DNA of 64,000 nucleotides from Hyphomicrobium denitrificans ATCC 51888 (GTDB lineage Bacteria; Pseudomonadota; Alphaproteobacteria; Rhizobiales; Hyphomicrobiaceae), in NCBI RefSeq assembly GCF_000143145.1, contig NC_014313.1:558001-622000 (forward strand), written 5' to 3'. Positions 48,871 to 57,301 of this stretch are shown in pieces. The notes below the pieces were generated by a model that had not been told where the DNA came from, ran no database searches, and saw only the letters and a list, made by a program, of their open reading frames with translations. A program made the translations under genes and the position numbers. Numbering within the stretch: position 1 is the stretch's first letter; every line of letters starts with the position of its first letter.

Positions 48871-48962
48871 GGTGCTTAGGCCTTCTTTCCTGACATCCGC
48901 CTAATCCAGTGCAATCGATGCGCTGGACTAGGCGAACGAAACGCAATTCCGTCGATCGACGA

Positions 48963-49508
48963 TCAGTACGCGCCCTTCTTGCCGGTGCCGGCGTAAGTGA
49001 ACTCGTAGTCGACGCTGAACGGCGCGGCCCACGGGCCAACGCCGGTTTCCTTATCGACGTGGCGTCCAAAATGATCGGAGGTTTCAGCGCCGAGCGATTT
49101 GATCGTGAAGGTCAGTTTGTATTTTCCCGCGCCCATCAGCTTGACGTTGTCGCCGTAATGCGGGCCATCGCTCGCCACCATCGGCATGAATATGCCCGAC
49201 GTGCGTTCGCCACCGTCGACCTTGACGAGCGTGTATTCGATTTTGAGGTTGGGAATCCAGTCGCCTTCAGCGAAGCCGTTCTTGTTGTCCGCCAAGGCGT
49301 GGATGTCGGCTTCGAGGTGGATGTCGGATTCGGCTGCGGCACGCATGATATGCGCAGGCTCCATCTCGATCGGCTGAAGATAGACGGCAGCGACTTCGAT
49401 GCCGTTGGTCTTGTGCGGGCTGCCAATCGGGTATTCGGCGGCAAATACCGAGGGCGCGCTCAGCCCCAGCAATGCCATTGCCAGGGGGAGGATCGAACGT
49501 CGTGCCAT
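48963..49508 (-). CDS. ftrA: P19/Tpd-family periplasmic iron-binding protein
   Basis: 181 residues: signal peptide (about 1-23, ending SVFAAEY) and the P19 domain with its metal ligands (PIEMEPAHIM, SDIHLEADIHA, SDGPHYGDNVKLMGAGKY, HVDKETGVGPW). It binds Fe2+ with copper in the periplasm and feeds high-affinity iron uptake. ATG at 49506-49508 with GGAG upstream. An inverted repeat, likely an iron operator, lies upstream at 49590. Confidence 0.9.
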   Translation of the reverse strand: MARRSILPLAMALLGLSAPSVFAAEYPIGSPHKTNGIEVAAVYLQPIEMEPAHIMRAAAESDIHLEADIHALADNKNGFAEGDWIPNLKIEYTLVKVDGGERTSGIFMPMVASDGPHYGDNVKLMGAGKYKLTFTIKSLGAETSDHFGRHVDKETGVGPWAAPFSVDYEFTYAGTGKKGAY

Positions 49509-49589
49509 GTTGGCTCCAATCTCGTGTGCGGTCTTGTCGAATAAGGCGCCACTCATCGGCCCATGGGGTCTGGCTGGCCGCGATATTCA

Positions 49590-49604
49590 TTACTTATCTA
49601 GTAA
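49590..49604. promoter_or_regulatory. Palindromic candidate iron operator
   Basis: TTACTTATCTAGTAA, perfect 5-bp arms TTACT/AGTAA around a 5-base spacer, in an AT-rich patch about 85 bases before the P19 gene. The position suits the P19 promoter; the regulator is not identified. Confidence 0.4.
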
Positions 49605-49659
49605 ACTTAGTTCTCGCGCTGCTTGACCCAGGACAAGAGAGATGCGTCCGGCTCCTGCG

Positions 49660-51012
49660 TCAGACTGCCTTGCTGTGCCTCTGGGCAGAGCGGTCGAGGT
49701 AGGAATCGAACGCTGCTGCAACAACACGGACGAGGTAGCGATGATCGTTCTCGATCCGGAGGATGTTGCCGTCCATTTGCGCCAGGCCCTCGTCGATGGC
49801 GCGCGAGAGCCTTTCGTTTCCACCAGTCAGCGCCGCGTGGTCGAGGCCATATCGGGAGCAGATGCCTGGAAGGTCAGCCTCGAAATCGCACATCAAGCGT
49901 TCGATGATCGCGGCACGGCCTCGGTCTTCGGACGTCAGGCTATAGCCTTTCGCGGTGGCGAGCCGGCCGTCGCGAACACGCGTCGAGTAGTTGCCGATCG
50001 CGGTTTCGTTTTGAACATAGCCTTGCTTAGTTTTTCCGATCGCGGATGCGCCGAAGCCGATCAGGGCTTCGCAATCATCCGACGTGTAGCCCTGGAAATT
50101 GCGGCGCAAGCGGTGCGATGCCTGAGCCACGCCGAGTTCGTCATCGGGAAGCGCGAAACAGTCGAGGCCGATCTGCTTATATCCGGCGTTGACCAGCGCG
50201 TCAGCGATCGCGACCGTCTGCTCGACCCGCTCGGCACTGTCGGGCAGTGTCTTCACGTCGATCAGGCGTTGATGCTTCTTGACGTCCGGCACGTGCGCAT
50301 AGCCGAAGACCGCGAGGCGGTCCGGCTTCATGGTGAGGGCCGTTTTGACCGTCTCGATGCAGGACTGAACAGTCTGGTTCGGCAAGCCGTAGATCAGATC
50401 GAAGTTGATCCGGTTGATGCCAATGCGCCGGAGCGCCGCCACGGTTTGCGACGTGCATTCCACGCTCTGAATGCGATTGATGCTTTGCTGAACCTTCGGG
50501 TCGAACGTCTGCACGCCGATGCTGGCGCGATTGATTCCGCTGCCGCGCATCGCCGCCAGCATCTCGCGGGAGATGGTCCGCGGATCGATTTCAATTGCCA
50601 GCTCTGCATCGTCCACGATGTCGAATGCGTCGCGCAGCAAATGCACGAGCCCGATGAACTGTGCGGGTTTCATGATCGTCGGCGTGCCGCCGCCGAAATG
50701 GACGTATTTCACGCGCTGGCGGCGCCCGATTTGCGACGCGACCATTTCGATCTCGCGATGCAAGACGTCGAGGTAGTTGGCGACCGGCTCGTCGCGAGCG
50801 CTGATCGTGGTGTTGCAACCGCAGTACCAGCACATCGACCGGCAGTAGGGGATGTGAAGGTAAAGCGAGACCGGGTCGCGGGGTGCAAGCGCCGAAAGCC
50901 AGCCTGCGTAGACCGTCTCGTCAACGACGGGAGAGAAAAGCGGAGCGGTCGGATAGCTCGTATAGCGCGGTAGCCGGGCTTCGCCGTAAGCACGAAGGAG
51001 TGTCGATTGCAA
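49660..51012 (-). CDS. hemN: Oxygen-independent coproporphyrinogen III oxidase
   Basis: Converts coproporphyrinogen III to protoporphyrinogen IX without O2, for heme synthesis under denitrification. 450 residues; the radical-SAM motif CRSMCWYCGC at 57-66 carries the extra HemN cysteine, with HFGGGTPT and IGVQTFDPKVQ following. The N-terminal RYTSYPTAPLF is typical. ATG at 51010-51012, with an FNR/Dnr-like box about 68 bases upstream. Confidence 0.95.
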   Translation of the reverse strand: MQSTLLRAYGEARLPRYTSYPTAPLFSPVVDETVYAGWLSALAPRDPVSLYLHIPYCRSMCWYCGCNTTISARDEPVANYLDVLHREIEMVASQIGRRQRVKYVHFGGGTPTIMKPAQFIGLVHLLRDAFDIVDDAELAIEIDPRTISREMLAAMRGSGINRASIGVQTFDPKVQQSINRIQSVECTSQTVAALRRIGINRINFDLIYGLPNQTVQSCIETVKTALTMKPDRLAVFGYAHVPDVKKHQRLIDVKTLPDSAERVEQTVAIADALVNAGYKQIGLDCFALPDDELGVAQASHRLRRNFQGYTSDDCEALIGFGASAIGKTKQGYVQNETAIGNYSTRVRDGRLATAKGYSLTSEDRGRAAIIERLMCDFEADLPGICSRYGLDHAALTGGNERLSRAIDEGLAQMDGNILRIENDHRYLVRVVAAAFDSYLDRSAQRHSKAV

Positions 51013-51073
51013 AGCCCTTCTCCCGATTTCTGCGAAAACGGGAAGAATGCTACTCCGATCTGGCGCAGACTCT

Positions 51074-51087
51074 TTGCGCTAGGCCAA
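51074..51087 (-). promoter_or_regulatory. FNR/Dnr-like box upstream of hemN
   Basis: TTGCGCTAGGCCAA fits TTG-N8-CAA. It is centred about 68 bases before the hemN start. It suggests anaerobic or NO-dependent control of heme synthesis. Confidence 0.5.
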
Positions 51088-51191
51088 CTGATTTTGGGCG
51101 TCAGGTGCGTCCGAATAGCCGTTGCGCCGGCTGTTAACTAGGCGCGTGCTCGCAATCGCATTCTGACGTCCAGACAATTCGCGATTGCCTA

Positions 51192-51329
51192 TCAGCGGCC
51201 TATGGATTTCAGCCGTTCGTTCAGTCCGACCAATGCGATCAAGATGACGGCGGTAATAAGGGAAATGATGGTGCCGCCCGCCATCAGCAGGAGCACGAGC
51301 GCGCCTGAAAGTGAAAAAATACTGTCCAT
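51192..51329 (-). CDS. Small membrane protein in the norEF region
   Basis: 45 residues, start ATG at 51327-51329 with GGAGCGAACTC before it. One long hydrophobic helix (SGALVLLLMAGGTIISLITA and onward) is followed by a basic tail LNERLKSIGR. No family recognised. It is 54 bases after the 52-residue ORF in the same direction, so it probably belongs to the norE operon. The good ribosome site makes it plausible. Confidence 0.5.
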   Translation of the reverse strand: MDSIFSLSGALVLLLMAGGTIISLITAVILIALVGLNERLKSIGR

Positions 51330-51383
51330 GAGTTCGCTCCATGAGTTCGTGACGGCGCCGGATCAACGTCCATCAGCCTGCGG

Positions 51384-51542
51384 CTAGATTTGTCCAACGA
51401 ACATGGCGGTTGCGATCGCGATTGACAACAGGGCAGCGACGACCGCGCCCGTCTTCGGGATGGCGCCCTGGCGGTACATGAAGAAGATGAAAACCAGAAG
51501 GACGGGCGTGAGGGTGACAAGCCCCACCTGTTGCTCGTTCAT
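51384..51542 (-). CDS. Small two-helix membrane protein coupled to norF
   Basis: 52 residues with two hydrophobic helices (VTLTPVLLVFIFFMYRQ and AVVAALLSIAIATAMFV) joined by GAIPKTG. Its ATG overlaps the norF stop codon in ATGA form, strong evidence that it is translated with norF. No family recognised. Likely a NO reductase assembly or stability factor, by position only. Confidence 0.6.
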   Translation of the reverse strand: MNEQQVGLVTLTPVLLVFIFFMYRQGAIPKTGAVVAALLSIAIATAMFVGQI

Positions 51543-51841
51543 TGCAATGATCCCGAAATGACATGGGCGCGAGAGGCCAGAACAGTTCCGGCGGTGTAGA
51601 TCGCGAAGATCGCGCCGGAGAGCGCGATGAGATAGATGGCGAATAGCGCACGCCAGCCGCCGGGCGCGCTTCGAAGTCCGAGAAAGTGCTGCAGGATCGT
51701 CCAGGCTTTGACGCCCGCAACCGCCACCACGACCGCGACCTGCGCAAGGATCGGGATCGCGCCGTCCTGAACCGCGCCGGCCCACATTGAGATCAGGGTC
51801 AGCACCACCAGGACGATCCAAACCTTCACTAACGTCGCCAT
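51539..51841 (-). CDS. norF: Cytochrome oxidase subunit IV-like protein (NorF-type)
   Basis: 100 residues with three membrane helices (VWIVLVVLTLISMWAG, ILAQVAVVVAVAGVKAWTIL, RALFAIYLIALSGAIFAIY), the pattern of prokaryotic cytochrome c oxidase subunit IV and NorF. It starts two bases after norE. It is thought to support NO reductase activity in denitrifiers that carry norCBQDEF. The exact function is not established. Confidence 0.8.
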   Translation of the reverse strand: MATLVKVWIVLVVLTLISMWAGAVQDGAIPILAQVAVVVAVAGVKAWTILQHFLGLRSAPGGWRALFAIYLIALSGAIFAIYTAGTVLASRAHVISGSLQ

Positions 51842-51843
51842 GT

Positions 51844-52440
51844 TCAGCGCACCAGATAGATGATGGGGTAGATCAGCACCCAGACCATATCGAGCATGTG
51901 CCAGAACGCGGCTCCGGTCTCCAGGTTCTCGATGCTGTCGGCGAAATAGACGATCGCGAAAATTATCAGCCCGAGGATGATGTGGGCTGCGTGAAATCCC
52001 GTGATCAGGAAATACAACTGAAAGAAGGTGTTCGTCTCGATGCCTATACCGGCAGCGATGAGGTCACCGTACTCGACGCCTTTTACGGCGATGAAGACTA
52101 GCCCTAGCGCCATCCCAGAGAGCAGGAGCAGGCGGGCATCGCGTCCCTCGCGTCTGTGCCAGATCGCCGCCGCCACCAGGAATCCGCTCGTGACCAGGAC
52201 AAGCGTATTCAAACCGCCGAGCACGCGATGCAGATGATTTTGCGCGTCGGCGAACGTTGCGGGATCAAGCGTGCGCGCCACAGAGAAGCCCAGCAAAAGC
52301 GCGCCAAAGACAGCCAGTTCGCCCAGGATCAGGATCCACATCATGGGATTTCCGGGCAGGCCGTTAAGGGGTCCCCAATCCGCGGTTTGCGCTTCCGACG
52401 TTTGCTCCTCCGTCTCTCTATACGTCTGCGCCAATGTCAT
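51844..52440 (-). CDS. norE: Cytochrome oxidase subunit III-like protein
   Basis: 198 residues with five or more helices. Subunit-III marks are NPMMWILILGELAVFGALLL, GLNTLVLVTSGF, FQLYFLITGFHAAHIILGL and the C-terminal FWHMLDMVWVLIYPIIYL. It accompanies NO reductase in denitrifiers. Divergent from norC; the intergenic region has an FNR/Dnr-like box about 60 bases before norE. Confidence 0.9.
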   Translation of the reverse strand: MTLAQTYRETEEQTSEAQTADWGPLNGLPGNPMMWILILGELAVFGALLLGFSVARTLDPATFADAQNHLHRVLGGLNTLVLVTSGFLVAAAIWHRREGRDARLLLLSGMALGLVFIAVKGVEYGDLIAAGIGIETNTFFQLYFLITGFHAAHIILGLIIFAIVYFADSIENLETGAAFWHMLDMVWVLIYPIIYLVR

Positions 52441-52493
52441 CCAATCCCGTGCGACTACCTGCGCCTATAATATGAATTTAAAATACCTCTTTA

Positions 52494-52507
52494 TTGTCCG
52501 AGCGCAA
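52494..52507. promoter_or_regulatory. FNR/Dnr-like box between norE and norC
   Basis: TTGTCCGAGCGCAA fits TTG-N8-CAA. It is centred about 60 bases before norE and 108 bases before norC, in an AT-rich divergent promoter. A Dnr or NnrR site here would match the usual NO-dependent control of nor genes. Confidence 0.55.
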
Positions 52508-52608
52508 AGAGGGGACCACTTGGCCTTTGATATTAAGCCCGCCGATGATCCCGGCATGCGTGTGTGCCGGGAGCGAGATCGGGACAAGGCTGGAGGAGAC
52601 GAAGGGCA

Positions 52609-53061
52609 ATGAGTGAGAGATTCACTAAGGCGGCTGCCCGCAATATTTTTTACGGGGGGTCAATTTTTTTCTTCATTATTTTCGTCGGTTTGACGGCGCA
52701 GACGGACTACTACATCCGAACGACGAGCACCGCGAGCGCTGAGCTTTCCGATAGCGTGCGGCGCGGCAAGCACGTCTGGGAAAAGAACTCCTGCATCAAT
52801 TGTCACACCTTGCTTGGTGAGGGCGCTTACTTCGCACCCGAGCTTGGAAACGTCTGGGTGCGATACAACGGTCTCGAGGATCCGAAGGCGGCTCGCGAAG
52901 GGCTCTTTGCCTGGATGCACTCCCAGCCCAGCGGCGTCGAAGGCCGGCGGCAAATGCCCGACTTCAAGCTGAGCGATCAAGAAACCAATGATCTGATCGA
53001 TTTCCTGGAATTCACCAGCCGCGTGAAAACGCAAGGCTGGCCGCCAAAGGCTTCAGGCTGA
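52609..53061 (+). CDS. norC: Nitric oxide reductase subunit C
   Basis: Membrane-anchored c-type cytochrome of NO reductase that passes electrons to NorB. 150 residues: one N-terminal helix (IFYGGSIFFFIIFVGLTAQT), heme motif CINCH at 62-66 with the family context NSCINCHTLLGEGAYFAPEL, and the Met ligand in RRQMPDF. ATG at 52609 with GAAGGG upstream. norB follows after 13 bases. Confidence 0.96.
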   Translation: MSERFTKAAARNIFYGGSIFFFIIFVGLTAQTDYYIRTTSTASAELSDSVRRGKHVWEKNSCINCHTLLGEGAYFAPELGNVWVRYNGLEDPKAAREGLFAWMHSQPSGVEGRRQMPDFKLSDQETNDLIDFLEFTSRVKTQGWPPKASG

Positions 53062-53074
53062 GGAGAAGCGAACA

Positions 53075-54424
53075 ATGAAATATCCTACACAACGGGTCGC
53101 TTTGGCCTACTTCGTCTGCGCCATGGTTCTCTTCGGCGTTCAGATCATCGTCGGCGTCGTGGCCGGCACTGTGTACGTCTTGCCGAATTTCCTATCCGAC
53201 GTCGTTCCCTTCAACATCCTGCGCATGATCCACACCAACGCGCTGATCGTGTGGCTGCTGATGGGCTTTTTCGGCTGCGGCTATTATCTCGTGCCGGAAG
53301 AAGCAGAGCGCGACATCGAAAGCCCGATGCTGGCCTACGTGCAGCTCGGTCTGTTGATGTTCGGGGCGCTTGCTGCGGTCGTGGGCTATCTCTTCGGCAT
53401 TCATGAAGGCCGCGAGTTCCTCGAGCAGCCGCTGTGGATCAAGGGCGCAATCGTCGTGGTGGCGCTGATCTATCTCTACAATATTTCGATGACGATCATG
53501 AAAGGCCGCAAGACGGCGATCGGCAACGTGCTGCTGCTCGGCATGTGGGGCATCGCGGTGTTCTGGCTGTTTGCATTCTACAACCCCGGCAACATCGCAC
53601 TCGACAAAGTCTACTGGTGGTACATCGTGCACCTTTGGGTCGAGGGCGTGTGGGAACTCGTGATGGCGTCCATCCTCGCGTTCCTATTGATCAAGATGAC
53701 CGGCGTCGATCGCGAGGTGATCGAGAAGTGGCTCTACGCCATCGTTGGTCTGGCGCTGTTCTCGGGCGTGCTCGGCACCGGCCATCACTACTACTGGATC
53801 GGTGCGCCGGGATACTGGCAGTGGATCGGCAGCATCTTCTCGACCTTCGAAGTCGCGCCGTTCTTCGCGATGGTGATCTTCGCCTTCACGATGGTATGGA
53901 AAGGCCGCCGCGATCATCCGAACAAAGCAGCCATGCTGTGGTCGCTCGGCTGCACGGTCGGCGCATTCTTCGGCGCTGGCGTCTGGGGCTTCATGCACAC
54001 GCTGTCGTTCGTCAACTACTACAGCCATGGAACGCAGGTTACGGCGGCGCACGGGCATCTCGCGTTCTTCGGCGCCTACGTGATGCTGAACCTCGCCATG
54101 ATCACCTATGCGATGCCGTATCTCCGCAAGCGCGCGCCGTATAACCAGGTGCTCAACATGTGGAGCTTCTGGATCATGACGTCGGCCATGGCGTTCATGA
54201 CCTTCACGCTGACGTTCGCGGGCGTCGTCCAGGTCCATCTGCAGCGCGTGCTCGGCATGAACTACATGGAAGTGCAGGATCAGCTGGCGCTGTTCTACTG
54301 GATGCGTCTCGGCGCCGGTGCCTTTGTTGCGATTGCCTGCGTGCTGTTCCTCTATTCGATCTTCGGACCGGTACGGGAAGAGAAGCCGGCTCGTATCGAC
54401 ATGCCGCTGCAGCCGGCGAACTAG
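53075..54424 (+). CDS. norB: Nitric oxide reductase subunit B (cNOR)
   Basis: Catalytic subunit: reduces two NO to N2O at a heme b3/non-heme iron centre in the inner membrane. 449 residues and about 12 helices. Visible histidines and glutamates of the cNOR family: ILRMIHTNALIVWLLMG, HLWVEGVWELVMAS with the active-site glutamate region, GTGHHYYWIG, and AAHGHLAFFGAYVMLNLAMI. The normal length without a long N-terminal extension indicates the cytochrome c-dependent type, matching norC. Confidence 0.97.
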   Translation: MKYPTQRVALAYFVCAMVLFGVQIIVGVVAGTVYVLPNFLSDVVPFNILRMIHTNALIVWLLMGFFGCGYYLVPEEAERDIESPMLAYVQLGLLMFGALAAVVGYLFGIHEGREFLEQPLWIKGAIVVVALIYLYNISMTIMKGRKTAIGNVLLLGMWGIAVFWLFAFYNPGNIALDKVYWWYIVHLWVEGVWELVMASILAFLLIKMTGVDREVIEKWLYAIVGLALFSGVLGTGHHYYWIGAPGYWQWIGSIFSTFEVAPFFAMVIFAFTMVWKGRRDHPNKAAMLWSLGCTVGAFFGAGVWGFMHTLSFVNYYSHGTQVTAAHGHLAFFGAYVMLNLAMITYAMPYLRKRAPYNQVLNMWSFWIMTSAMAFMTFTLTFAGVVQVHLQRVLGMNYMEVQDQLALFYWMRLGAGAFVAIACVLFLYSIFGPVREEKPARIDMPLQPAN

Positions 54425-54448
54425 GTTCGTAACACGAGGGATCATGGC

Positions 54449-55258
54449 ATGTTGAAAAGTGTCAGTACGTCAGCGAAGCAAAAAGACTTGCCGTTCTATG
54501 CGCCGGTCGGTTCGGAATGCGAGATTTTCGAACACGCCTATCGCAATCGCCTGCCGGTTTTGCTCAAAGGACCGACGGGCTGCGGCAAGACACGTTTCGT
54601 TGCGTATATGGCGGCGCGGCTCGGCCGTCCGCTCTATACGGTGGCATGCCATGATGACCTGACTGCTGCGGATCTGACTGGCCGCTATCTGCTGAAAGGC
54701 GGCGACACAGTGTGGGTGGACGGGCCGTTGACGCGGGCCGTCCGCGAGGGCGCAATCTGCTATCTCGATGAGGTTGTGGAAGCGCGCAAGGACGTGACGG
54801 TCGTCCTGCATCCGGTAACCGACGACCGTCGCACGTTGCCGCTCGAGCGTACGGGCGAACTGCTGCAGGCGCCACCGGAGTTCATGCTGGTGGCGTCCTA
54901 CAACCCAGGCTATCAGAACGTGCTCAAGACGCTGAAGCCGAGCACGCGGCAGCGTTTCCTTGCGATGGAATTTGGCTTCCCGACGCTCAATACCGAAGCC
55001 GACATCGTTGCGCACGAGAGCGGCCTGCCGCACGAGCGTTGCCTGCCGCTCGTTCGCGTCGCGCAGGCATTGCGCGGCTTGAAAGGACAGGACATTGAGG
55101 AAGGCGCATCGACGCGGCTCGTCGTCTATTGCGCGACGCTGATCCGCGCTGGCGTCGACTATGACACCGCTTTGCGCGTGGCGCTGATCGAGCCGCTGTC
55201 GGACGATCCCGAAATCGTCGATGGGCTGAAGCGCGTCGTGCAGATCGCGCTCGGGTAG
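54449..55258 (+). CDS. norQ: MoxR-type AAA ATPase for NO reductase activation
   Basis: 269 residues with a Walker A (LLKGPTGCGKTRF near 35-47), a Walker B-like CYLDEVVEA and a downstream RQRFLAMEF region. NorQ acts with the VWA protein NorD to insert the non-heme iron of NorB. ATG at 54449, 24 bases after norB; norD starts 6 bases after its end. Confidence 0.95.
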   Translation: MLKSVSTSAKQKDLPFYAPVGSECEIFEHAYRNRLPVLLKGPTGCGKTRFVAYMAARLGRPLYTVACHDDLTAADLTGRYLLKGGDTVWVDGPLTRAVREGAICYLDEVVEARKDVTVVLHPVTDDRRTLPLERTGELLQAPPEFMLVASYNPGYQNVLKTLKPSTRQRFLAMEFGFPTLNTEADIVAHESGLPHERCLPLVRVAQALRGLKGQDIEEGASTRLVVYCATLIRAGVDYDTALRVALIEPLSDDPEIVDGLKRVVQIALG

Positions 55259-55264
55259 TTCGCC

Positions 55265-57172
55265 ATGCCGCTGTTCGAGCCGGAAGAAGCCTTCGGACAA
55301 TATTGGCACCGTCTCGTCGGATCGTCGCGTTCCTATCGCGGCCATGCAGACGCGGCGGTCGCGCTGGATCCGATCCGTGTCCGGCTCGGATTGCTGTTCC
55401 GGGCCGGCGGCGGCGACGGCGCGATCCGCATCGTCGGCACTGCCGCTACGGCCTCAGGGCATCGGCTCAATCTCAAGCAGGCGCTGGGTCTCGGCACCGA
55501 GATGATCGAGCGTCCGACGCTCGACGCGAGCGCGCTGCGGCTGCCGGGAAGCGTCGATCTGTTTGCTCAATCGAAAGACAACGAAGCGCTTTACGAGTGG
55601 CTGGCCATCTGGTTTGCGCACGCCGCTCCGCCGCAGCAGGATGATGATCCGCTGCGCAACGACCTCTATTACCTGCGCTCCGCCTTACGGACGACGCGCA
55701 GGACGCTTGCAGCTTGGCCGGGCCTGCGGCCGGTCTACGATCGCCTTCGCCGCATGACATTGAACGAGCGGCCACGGCGCAATCTGCCGGGCGTCGAAGG
55801 GCAGATCGAAGCCGCGATCGTGCATGCGCTCAGTGAAACGGTTCCGGCGTCCGACGCGATTGTCGACGCGATTGCGGGACATGGCGAGATCAATCCGAGT
55901 CTCCGCTCGACGCGTGGCTATCGCACATTTCTCCCCGTTCCGCTGTGGGGCGACGTCAAGGCGGACGCGGCCGGCGCGAGCGGTCCGGATGCGGACGAGC
56001 CTGGCGGCGATTCGATCGCCGTCGATACAAAGCGCCGGACCGGCGTGCGCAAATCGACTGACCAAAGCGACCGCAACGATCCGCTGATGCTGCATCGCTT
56101 CGAAACGATCTTCAGCATCGCCGAGATGATCAACGTCAATCGCGATGTTGATGACGATGATGACGAGGGAGCGCGGCAGGCGCTGGAAGATACGCCGGAG
56201 TTGACGATCGGTTCGAACAAGAAGCGGCCGTCGGCGCGGCTGAAGATTGATCTCGATCTTGCGCCGCGCGAGATGGAGTCAACAGCTCTTGTCGCCGACC
56301 ATACCTATCCGGAATGGGACTGGAAGCGGCAGGCTTACCGTCCCGACTACTGCCGGGTGATTGCCGGGCAGGCGTCGGAAGAGGGGGAGGACTGGTCGGC
56401 GGATGTGGTGACTCAGCGGAATATTCGCCACGTTCGCCGCCAGTTTGAAGCCTTGCGGCCGCGACGCCAGACGTTGCATGCCGAGCCTGACGGCGAGGAA
56501 CTGGACCTGTCGATGCTGATCCGGTCCATCGCGGATCGAAAAGCCGGAGAGTCCGGCAGCGAACGCATCTTTACCGATGTGCGGCCCGCGGCGCGCGATC
56601 TGTCGGTTGCGGTGCTGATGGACGTGTCGCTGTCGACCGACGCGTGGATGCAGGAGCGGCGCGTCCTCGATGTCGAGAAGGGTGCGCTTCTCGCGTTGAC
56701 GCACGGTTTGACGGCGTGCGGCGATGAGCATGCGATCTACACCTTTACGTCGCGCCGTCGCACCAACGTGACGGTGACGACGCTCAAAGGCTACGATGAG
56801 GCGCTCGATCAACGCATCGCGCGCAGGATTTCAGCGTTGAAGCCCGGACAATACACGCGGATCGGTGCCGCAGTCCGGCATGTCACGAGCGAACTCGTGA
56901 AGCGTCCGCAGCGGCATCGTCTGCTGCTTCTTCTGACCGACGGCAAGCCGAATGATGTCGATCACTACGAAGGTCGGTTCGGGATCGAGGATACGCGGAT
57001 GGCGATCCGCGAGGCGCGCAAGGCCGGGCTGCGCGTGTTCGGCGTGACCATCGACGAGAATGCGCGAGATTATTTTCCGCATATCTTCGGACGCGGCGCC
57101 TTTGCCATCGTGCGCGACATCGCGCGTTTGCCCGCGGCGCTGCCTGCGATTTATCGCCAGCTCACGACATAG
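55265..57172 (+). CDS. norD: VWA-domain activator of NO reductase
   Basis: 635 residues. An N-terminal helical domain and acidic central linker (DVDDDDDEGARQ) precede a C-terminal von Willebrand A domain with MIDAS motif LMDVSLSTDAW near 450, followed by LLLLTDGKPNDV. Partner of NorQ in maturation of NorB. Last gene of the norCBQD operon; a c'-like cytochrome follows after 129 bases. Confidence 0.94.
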   Translation: MPLFEPEEAFGQYWHRLVGSSRSYRGHADAAVALDPIRVRLGLLFRAGGGDGAIRIVGTAATASGHRLNLKQALGLGTEMIERPTLDASALRLPGSVDLFAQSKDNEALYEWLAIWFAHAAPPQQDDDPLRNDLYYLRSALRTTRRTLAAWPGLRPVYDRLRRMTLNERPRRNLPGVEGQIEAAIVHALSETVPASDAIVDAIAGHGEINPSLRSTRGYRTFLPVPLWGDVKADAAGASGPDADEPGGDSIAVDTKRRTGVRKSTDQSDRNDPLMLHRFETIFSIAEMINVNRDVDDDDDEGARQALEDTPELTIGSNKKRPSARLKIDLDLAPREMESTALVADHTYPEWDWKRQAYRPDYCRVIAGQASEEGEDWSADVVTQRNIRHVRRQFEALRPRRQTLHAEPDGEELDLSMLIRSIADRKAGESGSERIFTDVRPAARDLSVAVLMDVSLSTDAWMQERRVLDVEKGALLALTHGLTACGDEHAIYTFTSRRRTNVTVTTLKGYDEALDQRIARRISALKPGQYTRIGAAVRHVTSELVKRPQRHRLLLLLTDGKPNDVDHYEGRFGIEDTRMAIREARKAGLRVFGVTIDENARDYFPHIFGRGAFAIVRDIARLPAALPAIYRQLTT

Positions 57173-57221
57173 CGCGAACGGTCTCGCCCGTTGCATTGCC
57201 TAGCGGTGCTGTCGCATCTGC

Positions 57222-57235
57222 CTGATATTTATCAA
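57222..57235 (+). promoter_or_regulatory. Near-consensus FNR box before the cytochrome gene
   Basis: CTGATATTTATCAA differs from the FNR consensus TTGAT-N4-ATCAA at one base. Its centre is about 73 bases before the c'-like cytochrome start, the same distance seen at the other boxes here. Confidence 0.5.
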
Positions 57236-57301
57236 CGTGGCGGTTTTCGGCGGCGCTAGCTTCGGACTACATTCGAGTCGGTTCGCAATGCTTGAGGGAC
57301 T

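Noticed and set aside
49642..50973. Plus-strand frame over hemN
   Set aside because: Antisense shadow of hemN, which has all the expected motifs.
52525..52545. Second FNR-like box (CTTGGCCTTTGATATTAA) before norC
   Set aside because: Only the left half-site fits; the right half lacks CAA at the proper spacing.
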